Notes: generated by a model from the letters alone, not told the origin. A stretch of 64,000 bases of DNA from Streptomyces sp. 840.1 (GCF_003751445.1 NZ_RJUU01000001.1:3105001-3169000); one strand, 5' to 3'. Shown: positions 43,159 to 52,221, counted from the first letter of the stretch. Translations and numbers: made by a program.

Positions 43159-43530
43159 TCAGGCGGGAGCGGCCTCGGACCTGGCTCCGGGGGTTTCGGC
43201 CCTGGCCCCGGTGTGGGTGCGCCGCAGGAAGCGGATCAGGGGGGCGCTGTCGAACTGGACCACCTCGACGCCGGCCGCCGAATGGAGCTCGACGACCAGC
43301 TGGGCCCGGCCGCACGGCCAGATCCGGTAGCTGTCGTGCTCGACCGGGGCGCGCAGCCCGCGCTCCAGCAGTTCGCGTTCGAGGGCCCACTCGGTGCCGC
43401 CGGGGAAGGCGACCCGGATCGTATGCGGATCGTCGGCGGTGTCGTAACGCAGCTCGACCGGGACCACGGGCAGGTCGCGGGCGTCTGTGACGAGCCGGGC
43501 TCGGGCATGTTCTCTGATCACGGGGGACAT
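43159..43530 (-). CDS. SsgA-like sporulation/cell-division protein (SALP)
   Basis: 123 aa from ATG 43530 behind GGAGGAG. The SALP fold is recognised by VPVELRYDTADDPHTIRVAF, WALERELLERGLRAPVEHDS, YRIWPCGRAQLVVELHSAAG and the end PLIRFLRRT. SALPs are restricted to morphologically complex actinomycetes and steer septum formation and wall synthesis; SsgA and SsgB recruit FtsZ. Which paralogue (SsgC-G type) cannot be told by eye. Confidence 0.88.
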   Translation of the reverse strand: MSPVIREHARARLVTDARDLPVVPVELRYDTADDPHTIRVAFPGGTEWALERELLERGLRAPVEHDSYRIWPCGRAQLVVELHSAAGVEVVQFDSAPLIRFLRRTHTGARAETPGARSEAAPA

Positions 43531-43642
43531 GGGCCGGCTCCTCCTGTACATACGCCTTTTCTGTACGTCTTCGTCCTCCAATGTCCCATATTTTACGAAA
43601 AGAGCACTGTGAGGGCCTTGGGTAGTTGTGACGGCAACGCTC

Positions 43643-43659
43643 TTGCGAACGGTTCGCAA
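43643..43659 (+). promoter_or_regulatory. Nur-box-like palindrome upstream of the Co/Ni transporter
   Basis: TTGCGAAC-G-GTTCGCAA is a perfect 17-base palindrome. It also reads TTGCGA-N5-TCGCAA, the spacing of the Streptomyces Nur box (tTGCaa-N5-ttGCAA as published for S. coelicolor). A -10-like TATTAT follows at 43668-43673, so the box would cover the -35 region. Confidence 0.6.
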
Positions 43660-43730
43660 CAGCGCTCTATTATTGAGAGGTTCATGACCCCGCGCAGCAA
43701 CGCAGTAACGCAGGAAGCGGAGCCTCCCCC

Positions 43731-44798
43731 ATGCATGTACCCGACGGATTCATCAACGCCCCCGTCTCCGCCGTAGCCGGAGTCGTGGCCGCCGGTGCCG
43801 TGGCCGTCAGCCTGAAGGGGGCCCGCCGGGAGCTGGACGAGAGGACCGCGCCGCTGGCCGGGCTGGTCGCCGCGTTCATCTTCGCCGTGCAGATGCTGAA
43901 CTTCCCGGTGGCCGCCGGTACCAGCGGCCACCTGCTGGGCGGGGCGCTGGCCGCCATCCTGGTCGGGCCGTACACCGGAATCCTCTGTATCTCCGTCGTC
44001 CTGCTGATGCAGGGCATCCTGTTCGCCGACGGCGGGCTCACCGCGCTCGGCGTGAACATCCTGGACATGGGCATCGTGACCACCGTCGTCGCGTACGCCC
44101 TCTTCCGCGGCCTCACCGGCCTGCTGCCGCGCACCCGCCGCTCGATGACCGCCGCCGCCTTCGTCGCCGCGCTCGTCTCCGTACCGGCCGCGGCCTGCGC
44201 CTTCACGCTGATGTACTGGATCGGCGGCACCACCGACATCCCGATCGGCAAGGTCTTCACCGCGATGGTCGGCGTCCACGTCCTGATCGGCATCGGCGAG
44301 GCCGTGATCACCGCGCTGACCGTCGGCGCCGTCATCGCCGTACGCCCCGACCTCGTCCACGGCGCCCGCGGACTCACCGCCCCGCTCAAGCTCCGCATCG
44401 ACGGCGAACTCGTCGACGCACCCGCCCGCGAGCCCGTCGCCGCCGCACCCGCCGCCCGCTCCAACCGGGGCCTGTGGGCCACCGGCCTGGTCACCGCGCT
44501 GGTCCTGGCCGGCTTCGTCTCCTTCTACGCCTCCGCCAACCCCGACGGCCTGGAGAAGGTCGCCACCGACCAGGGCATCGACAAGAAGGCCGAGGAGCAC
44601 GCGTCCAAGGACTCCCCGCTCGCCGACTACGGCGTCAAGGACGTCTCCGACGCCCGGATCTCCGGCGGCCTGGCCGGCGTGATCGGCGTCGGCGCCACCC
44701 TCGTCGTCGGCAGCGGCGCGTTCTACGTCGTCACCCGCCGCCGTCGCAAGGGCGACGAACCGGCCGGCAGCGACTCCCGCACCGACGAGAAGGTCTGA
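43731..44798 (+). CDS. cbiM: energy-coupling factor Co/Ni transporter M subunit with PDGLE domain
   Basis: 355 aa from ATG 43731. The N-terminus MHVPDGFINAPVSAVAGVVA carries the invariant M-H-V-P/I-D metal site of CbiM/NikM, where the amino-terminal group and early His bind the metal. Seven or so membrane segments follow (FAVQMLNFPVAAGTSGHLLG; GGLTALGVNILDMGIVTTVV). The C-terminal part has NPDGLEKVATDQGIDKKAEE and one more helix, the PDGLE (CbiN/NikN-like) domain fused to the M subunit. First gene of a coupled M-Q-O operon behind a Nur-like box, so nickel is at least as likely as cobalt. Confidence 0.92.
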   Translation: MHVPDGFINAPVSAVAGVVAAGAVAVSLKGARRELDERTAPLAGLVAAFIFAVQMLNFPVAAGTSGHLLGGALAAILVGPYTGILCISVVLLMQGILFADGGLTALGVNILDMGIVTTVVAYALFRGLTGLLPRTRRSMTAAAFVAALVSVPAAACAFTLMYWIGGTTDIPIGKVFTAMVGVHVLIGIGEAVITALTVGAVIAVRPDLVHGARGLTAPLKLRIDGELVDAPAREPVAAAPAARSNRGLWATGLVTALVLAGFVSFYASANPDGLEKVATDQGIDKKAEEHASKDSPLADYGVKDVSDARISGGLAGVIGVGATLVVGSGAFYVVTRRRRKGDEPAGSDSRTDEKV

Positions 44799-45559
44799 TG
44801 GGCGCGGGGCACGCCCACAAGCTCTACCGGCACGGGCACTCGCCGGTCCACGACCTGCCGCCGCACTGCAAGCTTGCCGCAGTCTTCTGCTTCGTCGTGG
44901 TCGTCGTCACCACCCCGCGCGAGGCGGTGTGGGCCTTCGGGCTGTACGCGCTGCTCATCGCGGGCGTCACCGTGCTGGCCCGCATTCCGGCCGGCTTCCT
45001 CCTCAAGCGGCTGCTGATCGAGGTCCCGTTCGTGGCGTTCGCGCTGCTCATGCCGTTCGTGGTGCCTGGCGAGCAGACCCACGTGCTCGGCCTCTCCGTC
45101 AGCGTCCCCGGCCTCTGGGGCGCCTGGAACGTGCTCGCCAAGGGCACCCTCGGCGTCGCCGCCTCCGTACTCCTCGCCTCCACCACCGAACTGCGCTCGC
45201 TGCTGCTCGGTCTGCAACGCCTCAGGCTGCCGCCGCTGCTCGTCCAGATCGCCTCCTTCATGATCCGGTACGGCGATGTGATCACCGACGAGATGCGGCG
45301 GATGTCCATCGCCCGCCGCTCGCGCGGCTTCGAGGCGCGCGGGGTGCGGCAGTGGGGCGTGCTGGCCAAATCGGCGGGCGCGCTGTTCATCCGGTCCTAC
45401 GAGCGCGGGGAGCGCGTCCACCTCGCGATGGTCAGCCGCGGCTACACCGGCACCATGCCGGTCATCGACGAGGTGACCGCCTCGCGCACCCAGTGGGCGT
45501 ACGCCTCGGCACTCCCCCTGCTCGCCCTCGTCGTGTGTCTGCTGGGATGGACCGTATGA
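44798..45559 (+). CDS. cbiQ: ECF transporter transmembrane T subunit
   Basis: 253 aa from ATG 44798, overlapping the previous stop (TGATG). Membrane segments at CKLAAVFCFVVVVVTTPREA, LLIEVPFVAFALLMPFVVPG and near the C-terminus; the cytoplasmic helices with ARRSRGFEARGVRQWG and ERGERVHLAMVSRGYTGTM contain the two A-R-G/S-R-G coupling motifs that contact the ATPase. Standard CbiQ/NikQ. Confidence 0.92.
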   Translation: MGAGHAHKLYRHGHSPVHDLPPHCKLAAVFCFVVVVVTTPREAVWAFGLYALLIAGVTVLARIPAGFLLKRLLIEVPFVAFALLMPFVVPGEQTHVLGLSVSVPGLWGAWNVLAKGTLGVAASVLLASTTELRSLLLGLQRLRLPPLLVQIASFMIRYGDVITDEMRRMSIARRSRGFEARGVRQWGVLAKSAGALFIRSYERGERVHLAMVSRGYTGTMPVIDEVTASRTQWAYASALPLLALVVCLLGWTV

Positions 45560-46329
45560 GCCCCGATCCCGACCCCGTACCGCCCTCCCTCGAAGTCAGC
45601 GGCCTCGCCTACGCCTACCCCGACGGCCACCAGGCGCTCTTCGGCGTCGACCTGACCGTCGCCCGCGGCGAGCGCGTCGCCCTGCTCGGCCCGAACGGCG
45701 CCGGCAAGACCACCCTCGTCCTGCACCTCAACGGCATCCTCGACGCGGGCGCCGGCAGTGTCCGGGTCGCCGGGCTGCCGGTCGAGAAGCGCAACCTGGC
45801 CGAGATCCGGCGCCGCGTCGGCATCGTCTTCCAGGACCCTGACGACCAGCTCTTCATGCCCACCGTCCGCGAGGACGTCGCCTTCGGGCCCGCGTCCGGC
45901 GGACTGCGCGGCGCCGAACTGGAGGAACGGGTCACCGACGCGCTGAAGCAGGTCGGCATGGAGGAGTTCCTCAACCGGCCCCCGCACCACCTCTCCTTCG
46001 GCCAGCGCCGCCGCGTCGCCGTCGCCACGGTCCTCGCGATGCGGCCGGAGATCCTCGTCCTGGACGAGCCCTCCTCCAACCTGGACCCGGCCTCCCGCCG
46101 CGAACTGGCCGACATCCTGCGCTCCTTGGACGTGACCGTGCTGATGGTCACGCACGATCTGCCGTACGCCCTGGAGCTGTGCGGCCGGGCCGTCATCCTC
46201 AGCGAGGGCGTCATCGCCGCCGACGACCGCACCCAGAACCTCCTCTGCGACGAGGAACTGATGCGCGCCCACCGGCTGGAGCTCCCCTTCGGGTTCGACC
46301 CGCGCTCCGTGACGGTGAACATCGGGTAA
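45556..46329 (+). CDS. cbiO: ECF transporter ATP-binding subunit
   Basis: 257 aa from ATG 45556, overlapping cbiQ by 4 bases. Complete ABC ATPase: Walker A LLGPNGAGKTTLVLHLNG, Q-loop VFQDPDDQLFMPTVREDVAF, signature LSFGQRRRVAVATVLAMRPE, Walker B ILVLDEPSSNLDP and the switch histidine in LMVTHDLPYA. Powers the M-Q module. Third and last gene of the operon. Confidence 0.95.
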   Translation: MSPDPDPVPPSLEVSGLAYAYPDGHQALFGVDLTVARGERVALLGPNGAGKTTLVLHLNGILDAGAGSVRVAGLPVEKRNLAEIRRRVGIVFQDPDDQLFMPTVREDVAFGPASGGLRGAELEERVTDALKQVGMEEFLNRPPHHLSFGQRRRVAVATVLAMRPEILVLDEPSSNLDPASRRELADILRSLDVTVLMVTHDLPYALELCGRAVILSEGVIAADDRTQNLLCDEELMRAHRLELPFGFDPRSVTVNIG

Positions 46330-46371
46330 CCCGCCCCTCCTGCGACCTGCGGCGCAATGCACCATGGAGGG

Positions 46372-47556
46372 ATGAGCGGGAGCGCGGGAACAGGCGTGGA
46401 CGTACGGGGCGCAGTGGTGCCCGGATTCGAACCGGTCCGGGATGCTTTCATCCGTAACTTCGAACAGCGCGGCGACCGAGGGGCAGCGGTCACCGTCTAC
46501 CGGCACGGGCACAAGGTCGTCGACCTGTGGGCCGGGACCAGGGACGTCGACGGCGCCGAACCCTGGGCCGTGGACACCGTGCAGGTCGTCCGCTCGGCCG
46601 GCAAGGGCATCGCCGCCGCCGTCCCGCTGCTGCTGCACCAGCGCGGCCAGATCGATCTGCACGCCCCCGTCGGCACCTACTGGCCGGAGTTCAAGGCCAA
46701 CGGCAAGGAGCGCGTCCTCGTCCGCGATCTCCTCGCCCACCGGGCCGGCATCCCCGCCCTGGACCGGGCGCTGACCCCCGACGAGGCGGCCGACGGGGTG
46801 AGCGGGCCGCAGGCGGTCGCCGCCCAGCGCCCCCAGTGGGAGCCCGGCACCGACCACGGCTACCACGCGCAGACCTACAGCTGGCTCGTCGGCGAACTGG
46901 TGCGACGCGTCACCGGGCGCACCGTGGGCCGCTGGGTCGCCGAGGAGATCGCCCGCCCGCTCGGCCTGGACTTCTGGTTCGGCCTCCCCGCGGACGAGGC
47001 CCACCGGGTCGGCCGGATCGGCCCCGTCGAGGCACCTGCGGGCGAGGGCACGGGCGCGCTGCGGATGCGCCCCAAGCGCTCGGTCGTCGACGCCTACCGC
47101 GACCCGGACTCACTGACCCGCCGGGCGTTCGGCGCCATCGACCCGTTCCCCGACGAGAACGAACCCGGCTACCGGGCCGCCGAACTCCCCGCCTCCAACG
47201 GCATCGCCACCGCCCGGGGCCTGGCCCGCTGCTACGCCGCGATGATCGGCCCGGTCGACGGCCACCGGCTGTTCGCCCCCGCCACCCTGACCCTGGCCCG
47301 CACCGAGGAGTCCGCCGGCCCGGACCGGGTGCTGGTCGTCAACACCCGTTTCGGGCTGGGCTACATGCTCCACGGACCGGCCTCCCCGCTGCTGGCCCCG
47401 GGCTCCTTCGGCCACCCGGGCCGGGGCGGTTCGCTCGGCTTCGCGGACCCCGAATCGGGCATCGCGCTCGGCTATGTGACGAACGGTCTGCAGAAGGGAG
47501 TCACCGCCGACCCCCGCGCCCAGGCACTGGTCCGGGCAGTACGGTCGGCGCTATGA
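46372..47556 (+). CDS. serine hydrolase, class C beta-lactamase fold
   Basis: 394 aa; ATG 46372 taken, 46357 possible (ribosome-binding site spacing is poor for both). The active-site SxxK is SAGK at about residues 75-78 in VQVVRSAGKGIAAAVPLLLH, the Tyr motif is in GYHAQTYSWLVGELVRRVTG, and the late G-H-P-G-R-G-G-S-L-G region replaces K-T-G. Such proteins are esterases or D-aminopeptidases rather than resistance enzymes. Coupled to the following SDR (ATGA overlap), so the two act together. Confidence 0.88.
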   Translation: MSGSAGTGVDVRGAVVPGFEPVRDAFIRNFEQRGDRGAAVTVYRHGHKVVDLWAGTRDVDGAEPWAVDTVQVVRSAGKGIAAAVPLLLHQRGQIDLHAPVGTYWPEFKANGKERVLVRDLLAHRAGIPALDRALTPDEAADGVSGPQAVAAQRPQWEPGTDHGYHAQTYSWLVGELVRRVTGRTVGRWVAEEIARPLGLDFWFGLPADEAHRVGRIGPVEAPAGEGTGALRMRPKRSVVDAYRDPDSLTRRAFGAIDPFPDENEPGYRAAELPASNGIATARGLARCYAAMIGPVDGHRLFAPATLTLARTEESAGPDRVLVVNTRFGLGYMLHGPASPLLAPGSFGHPGRGGSLGFADPESGIALGYVTNGLQKGVTADPRAQALVRAVRSAL

Positions 47557-48347
47557 CTTCTGCCACGCTCACGCGATTCGACGGATACGGCGTCCTCATC
47601 ACCGGTGCGGGCCAGGGCATCGGCGCCGCCACGGCCCGACGCCTCGCGGCCGAGGGCGCCCGGGTCCTGGTCACCGACCTGGACCCGGACCGGGCCGCGC
47701 GGGTGGCCGCGGACATAGCCGAGGCGGGCGGCCGGGCGCGGTCGCTGGCCTGCGACGTGACGGACCGGGCGGCGGTCGAGGCGGCGGTTGCGTACGCGGT
47801 CGCGGAGTTCGGCGCGCTCGACGTGCTGGTGAACAACGCCTACTCGTGCGCCCCCGACCAGGCGCTGTTCGAGGACGAGCCGGACGACGTCTGGGAACGG
47901 GACCTCGACGTCACCCTCAGCGGCGCCTACCGGTGCGCACGCGCCGCGCTGCCGCACCTCGCGGCGTCCGGCCGGGGCGCGATCGTCAGCATCGGGTCCG
48001 TCAACGGAATCCAGGACTTCGGCAACCACGCCTACAGCGCGGCCAAGGCGGGCCTGACGAGCCTCACCCGGACCCTCGCCGGCCACGCCGGACCGCGCGG
48101 CGTGCGGGTCAACCTCGTCGCGCCCGGCACGGTCCGTACCGACGCCTGGTCCGGCCGCGAGGGCGAACTCTCCCGGGTCGGCGGCCTCTACCCCCTCGGC
48201 CGGGTCGGCGAGCCCGAGGACATCGCCGCCGCGGTCGCCTTCCTCGCCTCCCGCGACGCGGCCTGGGTCACCGGCACGACGCTGTGCGTGGACGGCGGGC
48301 TGACCGCGGTGAACACCGGCTTCCGGCAGGCGCTCACCAAGGAGTAG
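47553..48347 (+). CDS. SDR family oxidoreductase
   Basis: 264 aa from ATG 47553. Classical SDR: ITGAGQGIGAATARRLAAEG (cofactor site), acidic residue D in VLVTDLDPDRAARVAADIAE suggesting NAD preference, VNNAYSCAPDQALFEDEPDD, catalytic Ser in IVSIGSVNGIQDFGNHAYSA with Y-S-A-A-K, and the FabG-like end TGTTLCVDGGLTAVN. Substrate unknown; operon partner of the serine hydrolase. Confidence 0.92.
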   Translation: MTSATLTRFDGYGVLITGAGQGIGAATARRLAAEGARVLVTDLDPDRAARVAADIAEAGGRARSLACDVTDRAAVEAAVAYAVAEFGALDVLVNNAYSCAPDQALFEDEPDDVWERDLDVTLSGAYRCARAALPHLAASGRGAIVSIGSVNGIQDFGNHAYSAAKAGLTSLTRTLAGHAGPRGVRVNLVAPGTVRTDAWSGREGELSRVGGLYPLGRVGEPEDIAAAVAFLASRDAAWVTGTTLCVDGGLTAVNTGFRQALTKE

Positions 48348-48430
48348 CGGGCCGCCGCGAACGCCCGCCCCGCTCCTGTGCAAGTACGGGGTGAGACCGC
48401 CACCCCGGGCGGGATCGGACAGGAGACTCC

Positions 48431-48994
48431 ATGGATCCGGACGAGGATCTGCTCAGTCGCGCCGCACGGGAGCCGACGGCCTTCGAACCGCTGGTCGCCC
48501 GGCACTCGGCCGCCCTGCACGGCTATCTCGTACGCCGGGCACCCGCGGCCGCCGACGACCTGCTCTCCGAGGTATGGCTCCAGGCCTACGCCCACCGCCG
48601 CACCTACGACGCGGTACGCGGCTCCGCCAGGGGCTGGCTGTTCGGCGTCGCCAGGAACGTCCTGGCCCGGCACCGGCAGACCGTGGCCCGTGCCGCCACC
48701 CGCCCGCAGGTGTCCGCCGACGCCACCGTGGGCGACCCGTGGCAGGCCGTCGACCAGCGGCTCGACGCCGCTGCGGTGGGCGAGGAGCTGCGCGACCGAC
48801 TCGCTGAACTGCCCGAGACGGAGCGAGAGCTGCTGCTCCTGGTGGCGTGGGAGCAGCTGACCCCAGCCGAGGCGGCCGCCGCCGTCGGCATACCCACGGG
48901 CACGGCCCGCTCCCGGCTGCACCGGGCCCGCACCCGGCTGCGCGACGGACTCTCCGGCCCGGCCCGCACCACCCTGATGGGAGACTTCGCATGA
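48431..48994 (+). CDS. ECF-type RNA polymerase sigma factor
   Basis: 187 aa from ATG 48431 (GGAGACTCC upstream). Region 2: FEPLVARHSAALHGYLVRRA, PAAADDLLSEVWLQAYAHRR, ARGWLFGVARNVLARHRQTV. Region 4: LAELPETERELLLLVAWEQL, TPAEAAAAVGIPTGTARSRL, HRARTRLRD. Cotranslated (ATGA) with a membrane protein at 48991 that may act as its anti-sigma or effector. Confidence 0.92.
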   Translation: MDPDEDLLSRAAREPTAFEPLVARHSAALHGYLVRRAPAAADDLLSEVWLQAYAHRRTYDAVRGSARGWLFGVARNVLARHRQTVARAATRPQVSADATVGDPWQAVDQRLDAAAVGEELRDRLAELPETERELLLLVAWEQLTPAEAAAAVGIPTGTARSRLHRARTRLRDGLSGPARTTLMGDFA

Positions 48995-49920
48995 CACACA
49001 CGGACCGCCACACCGATCTGCTCGACTTCCCCGGCGCCGCCGCCCTTGAGCGTTCCGGACGGATCGAACCGCTGGACCCCGCCGTGCAGGCGCGGGCCCA
49101 CTCCCTCGTCCTCGGAGCGATCGCCGCGGAGACCGGGGCCCCTGCGGCTTCCGCCCCCGCGGCCGGCCCCCGGCCCGGTCGCCGCCGGATGCTCGTCTGC
49201 GCCGCCGCGGTCGCCGCCGTCGCGGCGGCAGTCGCCGTGTTCCCGGTCACCGGGGACGAGCCCACGGCCACCGCATCGGCGTCCGAGGTGTTCACCGCCA
49301 TGGCCGACCGGGCCGCCGCCGGCCGAGCGAGCGACGCCCCGTACTGGAAGACCACCGTGCGGCGGTGGGTGGAGGGCAACGGGGTCCACACCGACGACAC
49401 CTATCTGAGCCGCGACGGCGTCTTCATCCGGATGCAGAACGGTAAGACCGTCATCAAGGAGAACCCGGCGGGCACCAGTTGGCTCGTCGGGGACCGGGAG
49501 GTGGGCTGGGACGGCCTCGGCGCTCTGCCCACCCGGCCGGACGCCCTGCGCCGGGCCCTGGCGGCCGGTGCGGGGGGAGAGGAAGCCGCCGCCGAGCAGA
49601 CCGTCATGCAGGCCGGGCAGCTGCTGACCGACGCCCCCGTCCCGCCCGGCCTGCGGGCCGCGCTCTACCGGGTGCTCGCGGGCACTCCGGGCGCCCGGGT
49701 GACCGAAGGGGTGAAGGACGGGGCGGGCCGGACCGGCACCGAGGTCTTCTGGAAGTGGACGCAGAACTCCCGCGAGCACAGCGACCACAATCCGCACTGG
49801 ATCATGAAGCCTTCGGACGGCCGGCTCCTCGAACGCAACTACACCCCGGGCGGCGAAGACCACCACACCAGCCAGCGGGACACCTACCTGCACGCGGGCC
49901 CGGCGAACAGCACCCGCTGA
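48991..49920 (+). CDS. membrane-anchored partner of the ECF sigma factor (CU044_5270-like)
   Basis: 309 aa from ATG 48991. An N-terminal cytoplasmic part of ~65 residues is followed by one membrane helix (RRMLVCAAAVAAVAAAVAVF) and an extracytoplasmic domain (SEVFTAMADRAAAGRASDAP, YWKTTVRRWVEGNGVHTDDT, FWKWTQNSREHSDHNPHWIM). The layout and the pairing with a sigma factor match the CU044_5270 family. No zinc anti-sigma HxxxCxxC motif is present, so any anti-sigma role is unproven. Confidence 0.75.
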   Translation: MTHTDRHTDLLDFPGAAALERSGRIEPLDPAVQARAHSLVLGAIAAETGAPAASAPAAGPRPGRRRMLVCAAAVAAVAAAVAVFPVTGDEPTATASASEVFTAMADRAAAGRASDAPYWKTTVRRWVEGNGVHTDDTYLSRDGVFIRMQNGKTVIKENPAGTSWLVGDREVGWDGLGALPTRPDALRRALAAGAGGEEAAAEQTVMQAGQLLTDAPVPPGLRAALYRVLAGTPGARVTEGVKDGAGRTGTEVFWKWTQNSREHSDHNPHWIMKPSDGRLLERNYTPGGEDHHTSQRDTYLHAGPANSTR

Positions 49921-49943
49921 GGCCCCGGGCCGCGCACAGTGCG

Positions 49944-49981
49944 ACACCGGCCCCCCGGGGGCAGTCCCGGGAGGCCGGTGT
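49944..49981. terminator. bidirectional terminator between convergent operons
   Basis: ACACCGGCCCCCCGGG (49944-49959) pairs with CCCGGGAGGCCGGTGT (49966-49981), 15 of 16 positions, loop of 6. It lies between the sigma-factor operon and the DoxX gene. Confidence 0.8.
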
Positions 49982-49998
49982 GCGGGGTACCCGTCCCC

Positions 49999-50448
49999 TC
50001 AGGCGGGTACCCGCAGGCGCCGCTCGCGCCGGACCTCCGTCTCGTCCCGGGAGGCTCCGCGGGAGGAGAACAGCCGGTCGGCGGCCAGCGGGCCCGGTCC
50101 GGAGAAGACGATCAGCAGCAGGGTCCAGCAGAAGAAGACCGCGGCCTCGCCGCCGTTCTCCATCGGGAGCAGGCCCCGCTGCTGGTGCACGTCGAAGTAC
50201 GCGAACGCCATGGAGCCGGAGCCCACCAGAGCGGCCGTTCTGGTACCGAGACCGAGGAGCACCAGGGCGCCCCCGGCCAGCTGGATGACGGCCGCGTACC
50301 AGCCCGGCCAGGTGCCCGCAGGCACCTGCGCACCGCCCAGGAGCCCGAACAGCGAGGCGGTCCCGTGGCAGGTGAACAGCAGCCCGATGACGATGCGGAA
50401 CAGGCTGAGTGCGTAGGGCTGTGCCCGCCCCAGGTTATTGATCATCAT
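49999..50448 (-). CDS. DoxX family membrane protein
   Basis: 149 aa. Four hydrophobic segments with the DoxX opening YALSLFRIVIGLLFTCHGTA, then AAVIQLAGGALVLLGLGTRT, AALVGSGSMAFAYFDVHQQR and AAVFFCWTLLLIVFSGPGPL. DoxX/SURF4-type proteins are linked to redox or thiol stress. C-terminal tail is basic. It follows the glycoside hydrolase gene by 15 bases on the same strand and may share its transcript. Confidence 0.88.
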   Translation of the reverse strand: MMINNLGRAQPYALSLFRIVIGLLFTCHGTASLFGLLGGAQVPAGTWPGWYAAVIQLAGGALVLLGLGTRTAALVGSGSMAFAYFDVHQQRGLLPMENGGEAAVFFCWTLLLIVFSGPGPLAADRLFSSRGASRDETEVRRERRLRVPA

Positions 50449-50463
50449 GAGGCCGTTCTCCTG

Positions 50464-52221
50464 TCAGCTGTAGACGCCGAACTCGTAGAGCGAGTAGCCG
50501 TAGCCGGAGCCACGCGCCGTACCGTTGATCCGCACGTAGCGGCCCGTGCCGTTCACGTCGACGTCGTCGATGTCGCCGTTGCCGTCGGTCACCGACTTCA
50601 CCGTCGTCCAGCTCTGACCGTCCTCGGACGTCTGGATGTCGTAGGCCTTGGCGTACGCGGGGTCCCAGGCGAGCTGCACGTGCTTGAAGGTCGTGGAGGC
50701 GCCCAGGTCGACCTGGACCCACTGCGGGTCGCTCCAGTCACTGGCCCAGCGGGTGTCGAACTTGCCGTCCACCGCGTTGGCCGCCGCGCAGGGGCAGCCG
50801 CCGGTCGGGTCGGTCTGGAACGAGGACGCCGTGGCGGTCTTGCCCTGGGACACGTTCGTCCCGTCCACCTTCGGCGGGATCACCTTGACGGACTTGGTCT
50901 CGATGCCCTCGTTGCCCTTGCCGTCCGTGGCCTTCACGTAGACCTTGTAGACGCCCGTCCTGCCCGGCGCCTTCGCGGTCAGGGTGCCGTCGCCGTTGTC
51001 CTTGGTCTCGGCCGGGACGAGTGCCTTGTTCTGGTCGATGTAGTTGCTGCTGAACAGCACCTGGTAGCTGATCGCGTCGCCGTCCGGGTCGGACGCCTTC
51101 GTGCTGATCCGCACGTCGCCGCCGGTGGGTACACCGGTGGTGGCGTTGTCCACGGCCATGTCCGTGATCACCGGCGGGGTGTTGTCGCCCGAGGTGCCGG
51201 CGCCGTACGCCTTCTTCACGGCGTAGTACGAGAGCCTCTTCTCGCCGCCGGGCAGCAGGTTGAACCAGACGCCGCCGAAGTCGTCCTCGGTGCCGTAGTG
51301 GAACATCGTGGCGCCCAGCGCCACCCCGGTGTGGCCGGTGATGCAGCCCCACGCCTTGGTGTAACCCTCGGCCTTGGCGACGTCGGCCGGCTCGGTCGGC
51401 ACGCCGTTCGCGTCGTCGTCGACCTCCCACTCACCGGCCGGGCCCGTCTCGGTGACGATGTAGGGCTTGTCGTAACCGCCCTGCTCCCAGTCGGACTTGA
51501 CGTTGCACACCGCGTTGTAGGCGTTGACGGCGTACAGGTCGAGGTCCGGCGCGTTCCTCTTGTAGTACGGCCAGGCGCCCGTCCAGGCGTCGGTCGAGGT
51601 GACCGGGTGGTTGGGGTCCACCGTGTGGATCTTCTTCGCGATGTCGTTCACGAAGGTGGTGTAGGCGTTGCGCTGGGCCTCCAGCTCGTCACCGCCGTAG
51701 CAGTTCTGCAGGCCGAGCGTCGACTCGTTGCCGACGTTCCACATCAGCACGCCGGGGTTGTCCTTGTAGGTGTCCACCCACTTGGGGAACTCCGCGAGCA
51801 TGTCGTTCTTGTACTGGGTGTCCGTCAGGTAGTTGACGCAGCCACCACTGCCCGGCCCGCCGCCCGGCTGGAGCCAGAATCCGGCGATCACCTTGACGCC
51901 GTTGGCGGCCGCCGTGTCGAAGAGCGGCTTGCTGGTGGCGTCGGTGCCCCAGGTGCGGATCGTGTTGACGCCCATGGACGCCACGTCCGGCATGTACTTC
52001 TCGGCGTCGGCGACCGATGGGCCCCAGGTCAGGCCCTTGACGGTGTACGGCGAACCGTCGACGGTCAGCTGCCAGGCGCCCTGTGAACCGGTGACCTTGA
52101 CGACGCTGCCGGCCGCCTGGGCGGCGGGTGCCTGGAGGGCGACCATCGCGCCGGCCAGCATGGCCGCCGCCGCGAAGGGGGCTACGAGGCGCTTGGCCGT
52201 ACGAGTGGGGGGATGGTGCAT
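50464..52221 (-). CDS. secreted glycoside hydrolase (GH2/GH5-type barrel) with CBM32-like domain
   Basis: 585 aa from ATG 52221 behind AAGGAG. Signal peptide with AAQAAGS cleavage region. The TIM barrel (residues ~45-330) has the clan-A acid/base site MWNVGNESTLG and the nucleophile region YIVTETGPAGEW. It is followed by an Ig-like linker (TPPVITDMAVDNATTGVPTG) and a C-terminal discoidin/F5-8C module (TATASSFQTD, AVDGKFDTRWASDWSDPQWV, QVDLGASTTFKHVQLAWDPA). Probably acts on beta-glucan. A palindrome GAGAGCGCTCTC lies 120 bases upstream. Confidence 0.88.
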   Translation of the reverse strand: MHHPPTRTAKRLVAPFAAAAMLAGAMVALQAPAAQAAGSVVKVTGSQGAWQLTVDGSPYTVKGLTWGPSVADAEKYMPDVASMGVNTIRTWGTDATSKPLFDTAAANGVKVIAGFWLQPGGGPGSGGCVNYLTDTQYKNDMLAEFPKWVDTYKDNPGVLMWNVGNESTLGLQNCYGGDELEAQRNAYTTFVNDIAKKIHTVDPNHPVTSTDAWTGAWPYYKRNAPDLDLYAVNAYNAVCNVKSDWEQGGYDKPYIVTETGPAGEWEVDDDANGVPTEPADVAKAEGYTKAWGCITGHTGVALGATMFHYGTEDDFGGVWFNLLPGGEKRLSYYAVKKAYGAGTSGDNTPPVITDMAVDNATTGVPTGGDVRISTKASDPDGDAISYQVLFSSNYIDQNKALVPAETKDNGDGTLTAKAPGRTGVYKVYVKATDGKGNEGIETKSVKVIPPKVDGTNVSQGKTATASSFQTDPTGGCPCAAANAVDGKFDTRWASDWSDPQWVQVDLGASTTFKHVQLAWDPAYAKAYDIQTSEDGQSWTTVKSVTDGNGDIDDVDVNGTGRYVRINGTARGSGYGYSLYEFGVYS

